A stretch of DNA of 64,000 nucleotides from Conexibacter woesei DSM 14684 (GTDB lineage Bacteria > Actinomycetota > Thermoleophilia > Solirubrobacterales > Solirubrobacteraceae), in assembly GCF_000025265.1 (NCBI RefSeq), contig NC_013739.1, positions 1,922,001-1,986,000 of the forward strand, given 5' to 3'. Positions 41,008 through 48,781 of the stretch are shown in pieces. Below the pieces are notes generated by a model that saw only the letters and a list, made by a program, of their open reading frames with translations, made no database searches and was not told where the DNA came from. The position numbers and the translations under genes are program-made. Positions within the stretch are counted from its first letter, which is position 1. Every line of letters starts with the position of its first letter.

Positions 41008-41859
41008 ATGCCAGCGACGACCGAACGCGCCGCCAGCGACCGTCCGATCGCCGTCTTCGACTCGGGCGTCGGGGGCCTCACCGTCCTCCACGAGCTGCTC
41101 GTCTCGCTGCCGAGCGAGGACTTCCTGTACCTCGGCGACACGGCCCGCTTCCCCTATGGCGACAAGTCGCAGGAGGAGCTGCGCGTCTGCTCGGCCGAGA
41201 TCGCCGACCACCTGCTCGTCGCCGGCGCCAAGCTGCTCGTCGTCGCGTGCGGCTCGGCGACGGCGGCGGCGCTGCCACTGCTGGAGGAGCGGCTCGCCGG
41301 CAGCGGCGTGGACGTGCTCGGCGTGATCGCGCCGGCCGCGCAGCTCGCGGTCGAGGCGACGGCGAGCGGTCGCATCGGCGTGCTGGCGACGCCCGCGACC
41401 GTCGCCAGCGGCGCCTACGCCAACGCGATCGCGGCGAGCGACCCGCACGTGAGGTTGGAGAGCGTGCCATGCCCCGATCTCGCGCCGATCATCCAGAGCG
41501 GCTTCCCGTTCGACGAGCGCGTCGTCGAGACCGTCCGCCGCTATACGGCTCCGCTGCGGGCGGCCGAGGTCGACACCGTGATCCTCGGCAGCACGCATTA
41601 CCCGCTCGTCGCGCCGATGCTGCAGCGGATGCTCGGACGCGGCGTCCATCTGGTGACCTCGGGCGAGGGCGTCGTCCGCAGCGTCGAGCGGGCGCTCGGC
41701 GCGCGCGACCTGCTGAACGGACGCGACGGCGAGGGCGACTACCGCTTTCACTGCACCGGTGACGTCGAGGCGTTCCGCACGCTCGGGACGCGCTTCCTGC
41801 AGATGCCGCTCGGCGAGATCGAGCAGGTCGAGCTCGTCCCGGCGGAGCTCGCCGCATGA
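41008..41859 (+). CDS. murI: glutamate-racemase homologue with altered catalytic site
   Basis: 283 residues from ATG 41008. MurI fold: AVFDSGVGGLTVLHEL (Asp18, Ser19), YLGDTARFPYGDKS. The first catalytic cysteine is kept (Cys81 in VVACGSAT, where most MurI have ACNTAS), but the second, in the near-invariant GCTHYPLL, is Ser195 here (GSTHYPLV); the codon is agc. Two-base racemases normally need both cysteines to make D-glutamate for peptidoglycan. The protein may be a weakened racemase, use Ser, or have another role. It overlaps rph by ATGA. Confidence 0.9.
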   Translation: MPATTERAASDRPIAVFDSGVGGLTVLHELLVSLPSEDFLYLGDTARFPYGDKSQEELRVCSAEIADHLLVAGAKLLVVACGSATAAALPLLEERLAGSGVDVLGVIAPAAQLAVEATASGRIGVLATPATVASGAYANAIAASDPHVRLESVPCPDLAPIIQSGFPFDERVVETVRRYTAPLRAAEVDTVILGSTHYPLVAPMLQRMLGRGVHLVTSGEGVVRSVERALGARDLLNGRDGEGDYRFHCTGDVEAFRTLGTRFLQMPLGEIEQVELVPAELAA

Positions 41860-42593
41860 CCGGCGAGCGCAGCTACGGCCGCACCGCGGAGGGGCTGCGC
41901 CCGGTCTCGTTCGAGCCGGGGTTCGTCCGCAGCGCGACCGGGTCCGCGCTGATCGCGATCGGCGAGACGCGCGTGATCTGCACCGCCTCGGTGGAGGAGA
42001 GCGTGCCGCGCTGGATGACCGGGCGCGGCACGGGCTGGCTGACCGCGGAGTACGGCATGCTGCCCGCCTCGACCGGCCAGCGGAAGGCGCGCGACGTCAC
42101 GAAGGGGCGTGCGGACGGCCGCACAGTCGAGATCCAGCGCCTGATCGGGCGCTCGCTGCGCGGCGTGGTCGACTTCAGCGCGCTCGGCGAGCGCACGGTC
42201 TACGTCGACTGCGATGTGCTGCAGGCCGACGGCGGCACGCGCTGCGCCTCGATCACCGGCGGCTTCGTCGCGCTCCAGCTGGCGTGCGAGCGGCTGGTGG
42301 CGGACGGGCTGCTGGAGCGCCTGCCGCTGACCGGCTCGGTCGCGGCGGTCTCGGCCGGCATCGTCGACGGCGTGCCGCTGCTCGACCTCGACTACCCCGA
42401 GGACTCGACCGCCGAGGTCGACGCGAACGTCGTGATGACCGGCGAGGGCGGCCTTGTCGAGGTCCAGGCGACGGCTGAGCGCACGCCGCTCTCCCGCGCG
42501 CACCTCGACGACCTGCTCGCGCTGGCTGAGCGCGGCATCGCCGAGCTGCGGGCGGCGCAGGAGGCGGCGGTCGCTGCGGGGCGGCCGGCGTGA
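41856..42593 (+). CDS. rph: ribonuclease PH
   Basis: 245 residues, ATG overlapping the murI stop. Phosphorolytic 3' exoribonuclease that trims tRNA ends. Signatures: RSYGRTAEGLRPVSFEPGFV, GSALIAIGETRVICTASVEE, GWLTAEYGMLPASTGQRKAR, RTVEIQRLIGRSLRG and DCDVLQADGGTRCASITGG with the phosphate-binding arginines. murI-rph-rdgB order is common in actinobacteria. Confidence 0.97.
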   Translation: MTGERSYGRTAEGLRPVSFEPGFVRSATGSALIAIGETRVICTASVEESVPRWMTGRGTGWLTAEYGMLPASTGQRKARDVTKGRADGRTVEIQRLIGRSLRGVVDFSALGERTVYVDCDVLQADGGTRCASITGGFVALQLACERLVADGLLERLPLTGSVAAVSAGIVDGVPLLDLDYPEDSTAEVDANVVMTGEGGLVEVQATAERTPLSRAHLDDLLALAERGIAELRAAQEAAVAAGRPA

Positions 42594-43243
42594 GCGGCGG
42601 CGGGCCGCGCGGTGTGAGCGGCGGTGAGCCGGGTGGCGCCGCGCGCGGCGGGGCGCCCCTGCGGCTGCTGCTCTCCACGCGCAACGACCACAAGCTGCGC
42701 GAGTTCACGCGCCTCGCCGGCGGCCGGCTGGCGGTCGACCCGCTTCCCGCCGAGGTCACGCTGCCGCCCGAGGACGGCGCGACGTTCGCCGAGAACGCGC
42801 TCGGGAAGGCGCGCGCGGCGGCGCAGGCGACCGGCCGCGCGGCGATCGCCGACGACTCGGGCGTCGAGGCGGCCGCGCTCGACGGCCGCCCCGGCATCTA
42901 CTCCGCGCGCTTCGCGGGCCCTGACGCCAGCGACGAGGAGAACCTCGTCAAGCTGCTGCGGGAGGCACCGGCCGGCAGCGCGCTCGCCTACGTCTGCGCG
43001 ATCGCGTACGTCGATCCCGCGACGGGGGAGGAGCGGCTGTTCGAGGGCCGCTGCACCGGCAGGGTCGCCGCACGGCCCGGCGGCGCGGGCGGATTCGGCT
43101 ACGACCCGGCCTTCCTGCCGGACGACGAGCTGCCCGGCGGCGCGCCCGGCCGGACGATGGCCGAGCTGTCCGACGCGGAGAAGGACGCGATCAGCCACCG
43201 CGGTCGCGCCGTGCGCATGCTGCTCCACTGGCTCGCCGCCTGA
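42590..43243 (+). CDS. rdgB: dITP/XTP pyrophosphatase (Ham1/RdgB)
   Basis: 217 residues if GTG 42590 (overlapping rph as GTGA) is used. The fold starts only at LRLLLSTRNDHKLREF, so 24 Gly-rich residues precede it and a later start, such as GTG 42614, is possible. Conserved blocks are DGATFAENALGKARAAA, AIADDSGVEAAALDGRPGIYSARFAG and GGFGYDPAFLP with SDAEKDAISHRGRA. The enzyme removes inosine and xanthosine triphosphates from the nucleotide pool. Confidence 0.95.
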   Translation: MSGGGPRGVSGGEPGGAARGGAPLRLLLSTRNDHKLREFTRLAGGRLAVDPLPAEVTLPPEDGATFAENALGKARAAAQATGRAAIADDSGVEAAALDGRPGIYSARFAGPDASDEENLVKLLREAPAGSALAYVCAIAYVDPATGEERLFEGRCTGRVAARPGGAGGFGYDPAFLPDDELPGGAPGRTMAELSDAEKDAISHRGRAVRMLLHWLAA

Positions 43244-43352
43244 CGCGCGTCCCGGCCGCCGCGCGGTCAGCGCTGCCGGTCGTCCTGGGTTCGTGTCGCA
43301 GGACGACCAGAAGGCAGGACGACACCTCCGGCGCGCGAGTGCGACGGTCGTG

Positions 43353-43517
43353 TCAGCGGAGGTTGATCGCGGCCGAGCAGGCGATCGCGAAGACGACGGC
43401 GCTGTAGCCGACGTAACCGCTCAGCAGGACGATCACCGCGGTGATCAGGCAGATCGCGACGGTGACGATCCACGCGATCCGCTCGAGCGGCACTCCCGTA
43501 TCCTCGGGCTCTGGCAT
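43353..43517 (-). CDS. 54-residue two-span membrane protein
   Basis: ATG 43517 to TGA 43353. Residues ~11-33 (LERIAWIVTVAICLITAVIV) and ~36-50 (VGYSAVVFAIACSAAI) form a helical hairpin; the N-terminus is acidic (MPEPEDTG). A CAGAAT -10-like sequence at 43529-43524 would make it leaderless. Its ATG and the ATG of the divergent gene at 43516 share the same CATG. Too short for most gene callers; the good hydrophobic pattern and clean start support it. Confidence 0.6.
   Translation of the reverse strand: MPEPEDTGVPLERIAWIVTVAICLITAVIVLLSGYVGYSAVVFAIACSAAINLR
43499..43504 (+). promoter_or_regulatory. -10 box TATCCT of the 43516 gene
   Basis: TATCCT ends 11 nt before ATG 43516, giving a leader of about 4-5 nt. 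It lies inside the first codons of the opposite-strand small gene. Confidence 0.4.
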
Positions 43518-44106
43518 GACCGTCATTCTGACGCCTGCGCTCGCGCTGCGCTATCTGCGTGAGCTTTCGACCGACGTGCGTGCCGCGGCCGTGCTCGACG
43601 CGGACGGCCGGCTGCTCGCCGGCGACGGCGCCCTGGAGGCGCCCGCGCGCGAGCTGCTGAGCGCGCTTGACGACCTCGCCGGCGCCGGCGGGCGCGAGCT
43701 GATCGTGCGCGTCGAGGAGGGTGGCGAGGTGCGCGGCAGCGTCGTCGTCGCGCGCTCGGCCGGCGCGGGGGCCGCCGGCTCGCCGCTCGCCGCACCCGGG
43801 GCGCTGGTCACCCCCGCGCCGCCCGCCGCCGCCGCGCCGCGCGCGCTCGTGGTCGCGGTCGGGCCGTGTGCACTGCTCGACCTGCTGCGCGACGACCTCG
43901 CGACCGTGCTCGGCGACCTCGCGGGGGAGTCCGCGGACGGCCCGGAGGACTCGCGTCCGCTGCCCGATCCGCTGCCGGCGACGCTCGCTCAGGTCACCGC
44001 GATCGACGCGTCCAGGCGCGTCCAGGCGCCGAAACCGGCCGATTCGGCCGGTCGGACGGCGATTTTCGCCGCTGCGGAGATGCTCGCGGCGAGCGAGGCC
44101 TCCTGA
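43516..44106 (+). CDS. protein of unknown function, roadblock/LC7-like N-terminus
   Basis: 196 residues from ATG 43516. The first ~75 residues (LRYLRELSTDVRAAAVLDAD, GRLLAGDGALEAPARELL, GRELIVRVEEGGEVRGSVVV) have the strand-helix pattern and the AAVLDADGRLLA phrase of roadblock/LC7 regulators. An Ala/Pro linker (~90-112) and a second block (ALVVAVGPCALLDLLRDDLATVLGDL) follow. The tail is variable. The assignment is by pattern only. It lies between rdgB and hupB with no operon partner. Confidence 0.55.
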   Translation: MTVILTPALALRYLRELSTDVRAAAVLDADGRLLAGDGALEAPARELLSALDDLAGAGGRELIVRVEEGGEVRGSVVVARSAGAGAAGSPLAAPGALVTPAPPAAAAPRALVVAVGPCALLDLLRDDLATVLGDLAGESADGPEDSRPLPDPLPATLAQVTAIDASRRVQAPKPADSAGRTAIFAAAEMLAASEAS

Positions 44107-44197
44107 AGCCCTCGTTGAGGCGTGATTTCCCGCTACGACGGGAAGGACCGCAAGTGCGTCCAATGGCCCAAATAGGCCGATCCGATGGGCTGAGGCG

Positions 44198-44257
44198 GTC
44201 AGATCCCCTGTTCTGACGGGCAATTCACGTTGTTCCCGTCCGCGGGGGTTGTTAGCT
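44198..44257 (+). promoter_or_regulatory. hupB promoter with upstream inverted repeat
   Basis: -35 TTGTTC (44230-44235) and -10 TTAGCT (44252-44257) are 16 nt apart. Just upstream, GTCAGA (44198-44203) and TCTGAC (44212-44217) form an inverted repeat that could bind a regulator. A further hairpin, TTCCCG/CGGGAA at 44127-44144, may end the previous transcript. Confidence 0.5.
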
Positions 44258-44290
44258 TCGGCCCTCCCACGACCTCGAAGGAGGATCACT

Positions 44291-44566
44291 GTGACGAAAT
44301 CAGAGTTCGTCGACCAGGTTGCCGCCAACAGCGGACTGAGCAAGAAGGACGCCGGAGACGCTGTCGATGCCGTCCTCCAGACGATTGAAGAGGCGCTCAA
44401 GCGCGGTAGCGAGGTGACGTTCTCCGGCTTCGGCAAGTTCCACGTCGCCGAGCGCGGCGCCCGCGAGGGCCGTAACCCGAGCACCGGCGAGAAGATCCAG
44501 ATCGCCGCGTCGAGAGTCCCGCGCTTCACCCCGGGCTCCGGGCTGAAGAGAGCCGTCAAGAGCTAG
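44291..44566 (+). CDS. hupB: HU-family DNA-binding protein
   Basis: 91 residues from GTG 44291, with a strong AAGGAGG 8 nt upstream, one of the best ribosome sites in the window. Typical HU: TKSEFVDQVAANSGLSKKDA, VTFSGFGKFHVAERGAREGRNPSTGEKI and PRFTPGSGLKRAVKS. It lacks the long Lys/Ala-rich C-terminal tail of mycobacterial HupB. Binds and bends DNA in the nucleoid. Confidence 0.96.
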   Translation: MTKSEFVDQVAANSGLSKKDAGDAVDAVLQTIEEALKRGSEVTFSGFGKFHVAERGAREGRNPSTGEKIQIAASRVPRFTPGSGLKRAVKS

Positions 44567-44573
44567 TACCGCT

Positions 44574-44590
44574 GGGGTCGTCACGACCCC
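44574..44590 (+). terminator. hairpin after hupB
   Basis: GGGGTCG-TCA-CGACCCC begins 8 nt after the hupB stop: a 7-bp GC-rich stem with a 3-nt loop and no T-run. Confidence 0.55.
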
Positions 44591-44613
44591 GGCCTTCCTG
44601 GCCGAACCGACAC

Positions 44614-44780
44614 GATCCGGCGCCCGCTCCGTTCGCGGACCCAGCGGGCGCATTCGGATCAGGCACGGCTTCGGCCGCAGAGTCGTCCCAGCTGCGGCGG
44701 GAGCCGCGCCGGTCACCGGTGCTCACGGATGCTCGTCCGTACCGGTGGCCGGCGAGCCACGGTGCACGCGTTCTGCGTGC
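44614..44780 (+). ncRNA. highly structured intergenic region, candidate RNA element
   Basis: The 259-nt gap between hupB and the LysM gene has no convincing ORF but a row of strong hairpins. A: 44614-44660, GATCCG/CGGATC and GCGCCCGCT/AGCGGGCGC arms closed by CCG-TTCG-CGG. B: 44666-44677, CGGC-TTCG-GCCG, a canonical UUCG tetraloop. C: 44707-44754, twelve pairs plus two outside, then GCTC bulge and ACGGA/TCCGT. D: 44764-44780, GCACGC/GCGTGC. This could be a small RNA or a leader element for the LysM operon. I match it to no known RNA family. Confidence 0.35.
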
Positions 44781-44809
44781 CGACCCGCTCGGACGCCCGA
44801 ACGCGCGGG

Positions 44810-44815
44810 TATCAT
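44810..44815 (+). promoter_or_regulatory. -10 box TATCAT of the LysM operon
   Basis: TATCAT ends 10 nt before ATG 44826 and is followed by no ribosome-binding site. If it is the main promoter, hairpins A-D are not part of the LysM transcript. Confidence 0.45.
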
Positions 44816-44825
44816 CGCCGTCCTG

Positions 44826-45137
44826 ATGGGCCATCGGACTCCTGTGCGCTTTCTCGCCCCACTTGCCCTCGTCGTCGCCCTCGTCGGCGTCGTCGTCGTC
44901 GTGCAGGCGTCGCGCCCGGACTCGACCGACTCCGCCCGCACCGCCGGCACCGTCGAGACGACGCCCCGCAGAGGCGCCAGAAGACAGGTCAAGAGAAAGA
45001 CCTACGTCGTCAAGGCGGGCGACAACCTGACGGTCATCGCAGAACGCACCGGAGTCCCGGTCGACGCGATACAGCGCCTCAACCCGGACCTCGACGCAAC
45101 GGCGCTCCGCGTCGGTCAGCGGCTGAGACTGCGGTGA
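44826..45137 (+). CDS. membrane-anchored LysM-domain protein
   Basis: 103 residues from ATG 44826. A single N-terminal membrane span (FLAPLALVVALVGVVVVVQA), a ~35-residue Thr/Arg-rich linker, then one LysM domain: KTYVVKAGDNLTVIAERTGV, DAIQRLNPDLDATALRVGQRLRLR. LysM binds GlcNAc chains of peptidoglycan. It is coupled by a GTGA overlap to a D-alanyl-D-alanine carboxypeptidase gene, so it may position or recruit that enzyme on the wall. Confidence 0.9.
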   Translation: MGHRTPVRFLAPLALVVALVGVVVVVQASRPDSTDSARTAGTVETTPRRGARRQVKRKTYVVKAGDNLTVIAERTGVPVDAIQRLNPDLDATALRVGQRLRLR

Positions 45138-46438
45138 CGGTCGTGCCTCAACGCCGGGCGCGGAGCGGGGGACCGCTCGCGCTCTTCGTGACGCTGCGCG
45201 CGCTCGCGCTGGCCGTCGCCGCGCTTACGACTGCCGCCGCGCTCGCGACGCTCGCCGCGCTGCCCGCCGCCGCGCAGGCGAAGCTGCCGGCGCCGCCGAA
45301 GCTGTCCGCGCCGGCCGCCGCCGTCTTCGAGGTCTCCAGCGGCCAGCCGCTCTACGGCGTCGACGCCGGCGACCGCCGGCTGATCGCGAGCACGACGAAG
45401 ATCATGACCGCGCTCGTCGCCGTTGAGAAGCTGCCGCTCGGCCGCGTCTGCACCGCGCCCGCATACGCCGCCACGCCTGCCGAGACGCAGATCGGGCTGC
45501 GCCAGGGCGAGCGGATGAGCGTCCGCGACCTGCTGCGCGCGCTGATGCTGCCGAGCGCGAACGACGCCGCCGCGACGCTCGCGGTCTGCGCGGCCGGCTC
45601 GCGCGGCGCCTTCATCGACCTGATGAACGCGAAGGCGCGCGAGCTGAGACTCGCCGACACCCACTTCGCGACGCCGGTCGGGCTCGACTCGCCGGCCAAC
45701 TACTCGACCGCCGCCGACCTCGCGCGGCTCGGCATCGCGCTGCGCCAGAAGCCGTTCCTGGCGCGCACGGTCGACCTCAGATCGGCGGTCCTGCGGACCG
45801 GCGCGTTCCCACGCACCGTCGTCAACCGCAACGGCCTCGTCCAGAGCGTGCCGTGGGTCGACGGCGTCAAGACCGGTCACACCAACGCGGCCGGCTACCT
45901 GTTGGTCGCGTCGAGCACGCGCGACGGCCTCTCGTTCGTCGCCGCCGTGATGGGCACGCCGAGCGAGAGCGCGCGCGACGCCGACGCGCTGGCGCTGCTG
46001 AGATGGGCGTACGCGACGCACCGGATAGCGACGCCGGTGAAGAGCGGCGCGGTCTTCGCGAGAGCGAAGCTCAAGTACCGGCCGGAGGACAAGATCGATC
46101 TGGTCGCGACGAGATCGGTCAGAGAGCTGGTGCGGCGTGACCAGAGAGTCGTGGTGGCGGTCAGAGCGCCTGACGAGCTGCAGGGACCGCTGCCGAGAAA
46201 CGCTGTTGTCGGCTCGCTGACCGTACGCGCCGGCGGCAGAATCGTCGCCAGAGTGCCGCTCGTGACGAGAACGGCGGTGCCCGAGGTCGGCATCCTCGAA
46301 CGGGCCGGGGACGCGGTTGCAAGACCGGGTAGCCTGATAGCGATCGTGGTGATCGTCGGGGGCGCGGCCGCGCTGCTGCTCCGCCGCCGCCACGGGACCC
46401 GGCGCCGTCGTGGCCGCGCGGACATGGAGGCAGCATGA
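45134..46438 (+). CDS. dacA: D-alanyl-D-alanine carboxypeptidase (S11, PBP5-like)
   Basis: 434 residues from GTG 45134. A signal peptide (~18-48) is followed by the penicillin-binding motifs: STTK (Ser86, Lys89), SAN (141-143) and KTG (246-248). A C-terminal membrane span (SLIAIVVIVGGAAALLLRRR) with a basic tail anchors it. It trims the terminal D-Ala of peptidoglycan stem peptides. Arginine use is striking in the last ~95 codons, where 10 of 15 Arg codons at 46040-46330 are AGA. Overlaps the next gene by ATGA. Confidence 0.95.
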   Translation: MTVVPQRRARSGGPLALFVTLRALALAVAALTTAAALATLAALPAAAQAKLPAPPKLSAPAAAVFEVSSGQPLYGVDAGDRRLIASTTKIMTALVAVEKLPLGRVCTAPAYAATPAETQIGLRQGERMSVRDLLRALMLPSANDAAATLAVCAAGSRGAFIDLMNAKARELRLADTHFATPVGLDSPANYSTAADLARLGIALRQKPFLARTVDLRSAVLRTGAFPRTVVNRNGLVQSVPWVDGVKTGHTNAAGYLLVASSTRDGLSFVAAVMGTPSESARDADALALLRWAYATHRIATPVKSGAVFARAKLKYRPEDKIDLVATRSVRELVRRDQRVVVAVRAPDELQGPLPRNAVVGSLTVRAGGRIVARVPLVTRTAVPEVGILERAGDAVARPGSLIAIVVIVGGAAALLLRRRHGTRRRRGRADMEAA

Positions 46439-47397
46439 TCATCACCGTGACGCTCAACACCGCGATCGACAAGACGCTCGAGGTGCCGAACTTCCGCATC
46501 GGGCGGCGGCACCGGTCGGTCGACCAGACGACGATGCCAGGCGGCAAGGGCGTCAACGTCGCGCGGGCGATCAAGCGGCTCGGCCGCCCCGTGATCGCGA
46601 CCGGCTTCGCGGGCGGCGCGACCGGCACGCGGATCGTCGAGGCGCTGACGGCCGAGTCGGTCCTGACCGACTTCGTCCGCATCGGCGAGGAGTCGCGCAC
46701 GAACACCTCCGTGCTCGATCCGACGACCGGCATCCAGACCGAGATCAACGAGCGCGGTCCGGCCGTCTCCGAGCGCGAGATGGAGCTGTTCCGCGACAAG
46801 CTGCTCTACCTCGCGCAGGGCGCCGACATCTGCGTCTTCGCCGGCAGCCTCCCGCGCGCGGTCGAGACCGACGTCTACGCCGGGCTGATCCGCGAGCTGC
46901 GCAAGCGCGGCGTGACGACCGTCGTCGACACCGACGGCGAGCCGCTGCGCCATGCCGTGCGCGCCGAGCCCGACGTCGTCTCGCCGAACGTGATCGAGGC
47001 CGAGGAGCTGGTCGGCCACGAGTTCAACGACGACGAGGACCGCATGCTCGCGGTCGCCGAGATCGTCGAGCAGGGCGCCGGCGAGGCGATAATGACCGTC
47101 CCCGACGGCTGCTTCGCGAAGGTCAAGACCGACAACGGCTCGCCACAGCTCTACCGCGTGCGCGTCGAGCAGCAGGAGGCGCGCGCCGCCGTCGGCTCCG
47201 GCGACGCCTTCCTGGCCGGCTACGTCGCCGCCCGCTACACGGGCGGGACGCCCGAGGAGTGCCTGCGCTTCGGCGTCGCCTGCGGCGCCGAGTCGACGCA
47301 GCACTTCGGTGCCGGCGTGATCGATCCGCACAACGTCGAGCGGCTGCTCGGCGCGGTCGAGGCGACCCCCGTCTCGCTGCCGGCCGAGGTCTCCTGA
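46435..47397 (+). CDS. PfkB-family sugar kinase (1-phosphofructokinase-like)
   Basis: 320 residues, ATG overlapping the dacA stop. PfkB signatures: MIITVTLNTAIDKTLEVPNF, MPGGKGVNVARAIKRLG near the N-terminus and AAVGSGDAFLAGYVAAR with the catalytic Asp. The opening TLNTAID matches the FruK/tagatose-6-phosphate kinase branch, which phosphorylates sugar phosphates. There is no PTS gene nearby, and its coupling to peptidoglycan genes is unexplained. Confidence 0.9.
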   Translation: MIITVTLNTAIDKTLEVPNFRIGRRHRSVDQTTMPGGKGVNVARAIKRLGRPVIATGFAGGATGTRIVEALTAESVLTDFVRIGEESRTNTSVLDPTTGIQTEINERGPAVSEREMELFRDKLLYLAQGADICVFAGSLPRAVETDVYAGLIRELRKRGVTTVVDTDGEPLRHAVRAEPDVVSPNVIEAEELVGHEFNDDEDRMLAVAEIVEQGAGEAIMTVPDGCFAKVKTDNGSPQLYRVRVEQQEARAAVGSGDAFLAGYVAARYTGGTPEECLRFGVACGAESTQHFGAGVIDPHNVERLLGAVEATPVSLPAEVS

Positions 47398-47484
47398 TCG
47401 GCGCGCGGCGCGCCCGCGCGAACCCCCGCCAGATCTGCCTGATCCCGGCGCATGAGCGGGGGGAGGGTTCTTCAGGCGCGTTGC

Positions 47485-47490
47485 TACGAT
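47485..47490 (+). promoter_or_regulatory. -10 box TACGAT of guaB3
   Basis: TACGAT lies 100 nt before ATG 47591, in the 193-nt gap after the sugar-kinase gene, and predicts a ~93-nt leader containing the hairpin at 47539-47557. Confidence 0.4.
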
Positions 47491-47538
47491 GGAACGTGTC
47501 GCTGGTTGCCGCCACGACGACGATTCGCTCCCCCTCCG

Positions 47539-47557
47539 GCCCCGCTCTGCGCGGGGC
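47539..47557 (+). terminator. leader hairpin of guaB3, possible attenuator
   Basis: GCCCCGC-TCTGC-GCGGGGC forms a 7-bp all-GC stem followed by TGTTTCGT, one of the few hairpins here with a T-rich tail. It sits between the putative promoter and the start codon, where it could end transcription early. Confidence 0.5.
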
Positions 47558-47590
47558 TGTTTCGTCCGCCTCGACCCGTACGGTGCTTCC

Positions 47591-48781
47591 ATGGAAATAG
47601 AGATCGGCCGCGGTAAGAAAGCTCGTCGCGCATACGGGTTCGATGATGTCGCCATCGTGCCCTCGCGACGCACGCGTGACCCCGACGACGTCGACATCTC
47701 TTGGACGCTCGGCCCGTACCGTTTCGAGCAGCCGCTGCTCGCTTCGGCGCTCGACGGCGTCGTCTCGCCTGAGACGGCCGGGATCATCGGCAGACTCGGT
47801 GGTCTTGCCGTCCTCAACCTCGAGGGCATCTTCTGTCGCTACGAAGACGTCGACGCCCAGCTCGAGAAGATCGCCAGCCTCCCGCAGGAGGAGGCGACGC
47901 GCGAGATGCAGGAGATCTACCGCGAGCCGGTCAAGCCCGAGCTGATCGCACAGCGGATCCGCGAGATCAAGGACCAGGGCGTCGTCGTCGCCGCCTCGCT
48001 CACGCCGCAGCGCGTCCGCACGCACTACGAGCTGGCGCTCGAGGCCGGACTCGACATCCTCGTGATCCAGGGCACGGTCGTCTCCGCCGAGCACGTCTCG
48101 ACAGTGAGCGAGCCGCTCAATCTGAAGGAGTTCATCGGCGAGGTGCCGGTGCCGGTCGTCGTCGGCGGCTGCGCCTCCTATCACACCGGTCTCCACCTGA
48201 TGCGCACCGGCGCGGCCGGCGTGCTCGTCGGCGTCGGACCGGGTGCGATCTGCACCACGCGCGGCGTGCTCGGCATCGGCGTCCCGCAGGCGACGGCGAT
48301 CGCCGACGTCGCGGCAGCCCGCTCGCAGCACATGCTCGAGACCGGCGACTACGTCCGCGTGATCGCCGACGGCGGCATGAAGAACGGCGGCGACGTCGCG
48401 AAGGCGATCGCCTGCGGCGCCGACGCGGTCATGCTCGGCTCCGCGCTCGCCAAGGCCGTCGAGGCCCCGGGCCGCGGCTACAACTGGGGCATGGCGACGT
48501 TCCACCCGACGCTCCCGCGCGGCACGCGCGTGAAGACGCCGCAGAACGGCACGCTCGAGGAGATCGTCAACGGTCCCGCGCGCGAGAACGACGGCATGTT
48601 CAACCTGATGGGCGCGCTGCGGACGTCGATGGCGACCTGCGGCTATCGCGACATCGCGGAGTTCAACCGCGCCGAGCTGATGGTCGCGCCCGCGCTGCAG
48701 ACCGAGGGCAAGAGCCTCCAGCGCGACCAGCAGGTCGGCATGGGTTCCAACGGCCGGGCCGTCGCCCTTGTCAACGACTGA
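47591..48781 (+). CDS. guaB3: GuaB3-family IMP dehydrogenase-related protein
   Basis: 396 residues from ATG 47591. TIM-barrel IMPDH/GMP reductase fold without CBS domains: [41 protein letters not shown], and the catalytic loop [20 protein letters not shown] with Cys221. [25 protein letters not shown] binds the phosphate. The actinobacterial GuaB3 branch differs from true GuaB in lacking the flap dyad Arg-Tyr typical of IMPDH, and its reaction is debated. Placed directly before guaA. Confidence 0.93.
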   Translation: MEIEIGRGKKARRAYGFDDVAIVPSRRTRDPDDVDISWTLGPYRFEQPLLASALDGVVSPETAGIIGRLGGLAVLNLEGIFCRYEDVDAQLEKIASLPQEEATREMQEIYREPVKPELIAQRIREIKDQGVVVAASLTPQRVRTHYELALEAGLDILVIQGTVVSAEHVSTVSEPLNLKEFIGEVPVPVVVGGCASYHTGLHLMRTGAAGVLVGVGPGAICTTRGVLGIGVPQATAIADVAAARSQHMLETGDYVRVIADGGMKNGGDVAKAIACGADAVMLGSALAKAVEAPGRGYNWGMATFHPTLPRGTRVKTPQNGTLEEIVNGPARENDGMFNLMGALRTSMATCGYRDIAEFNRAELMVAPALQTEGKSLQRDQQVGMGSNGRAVALVND

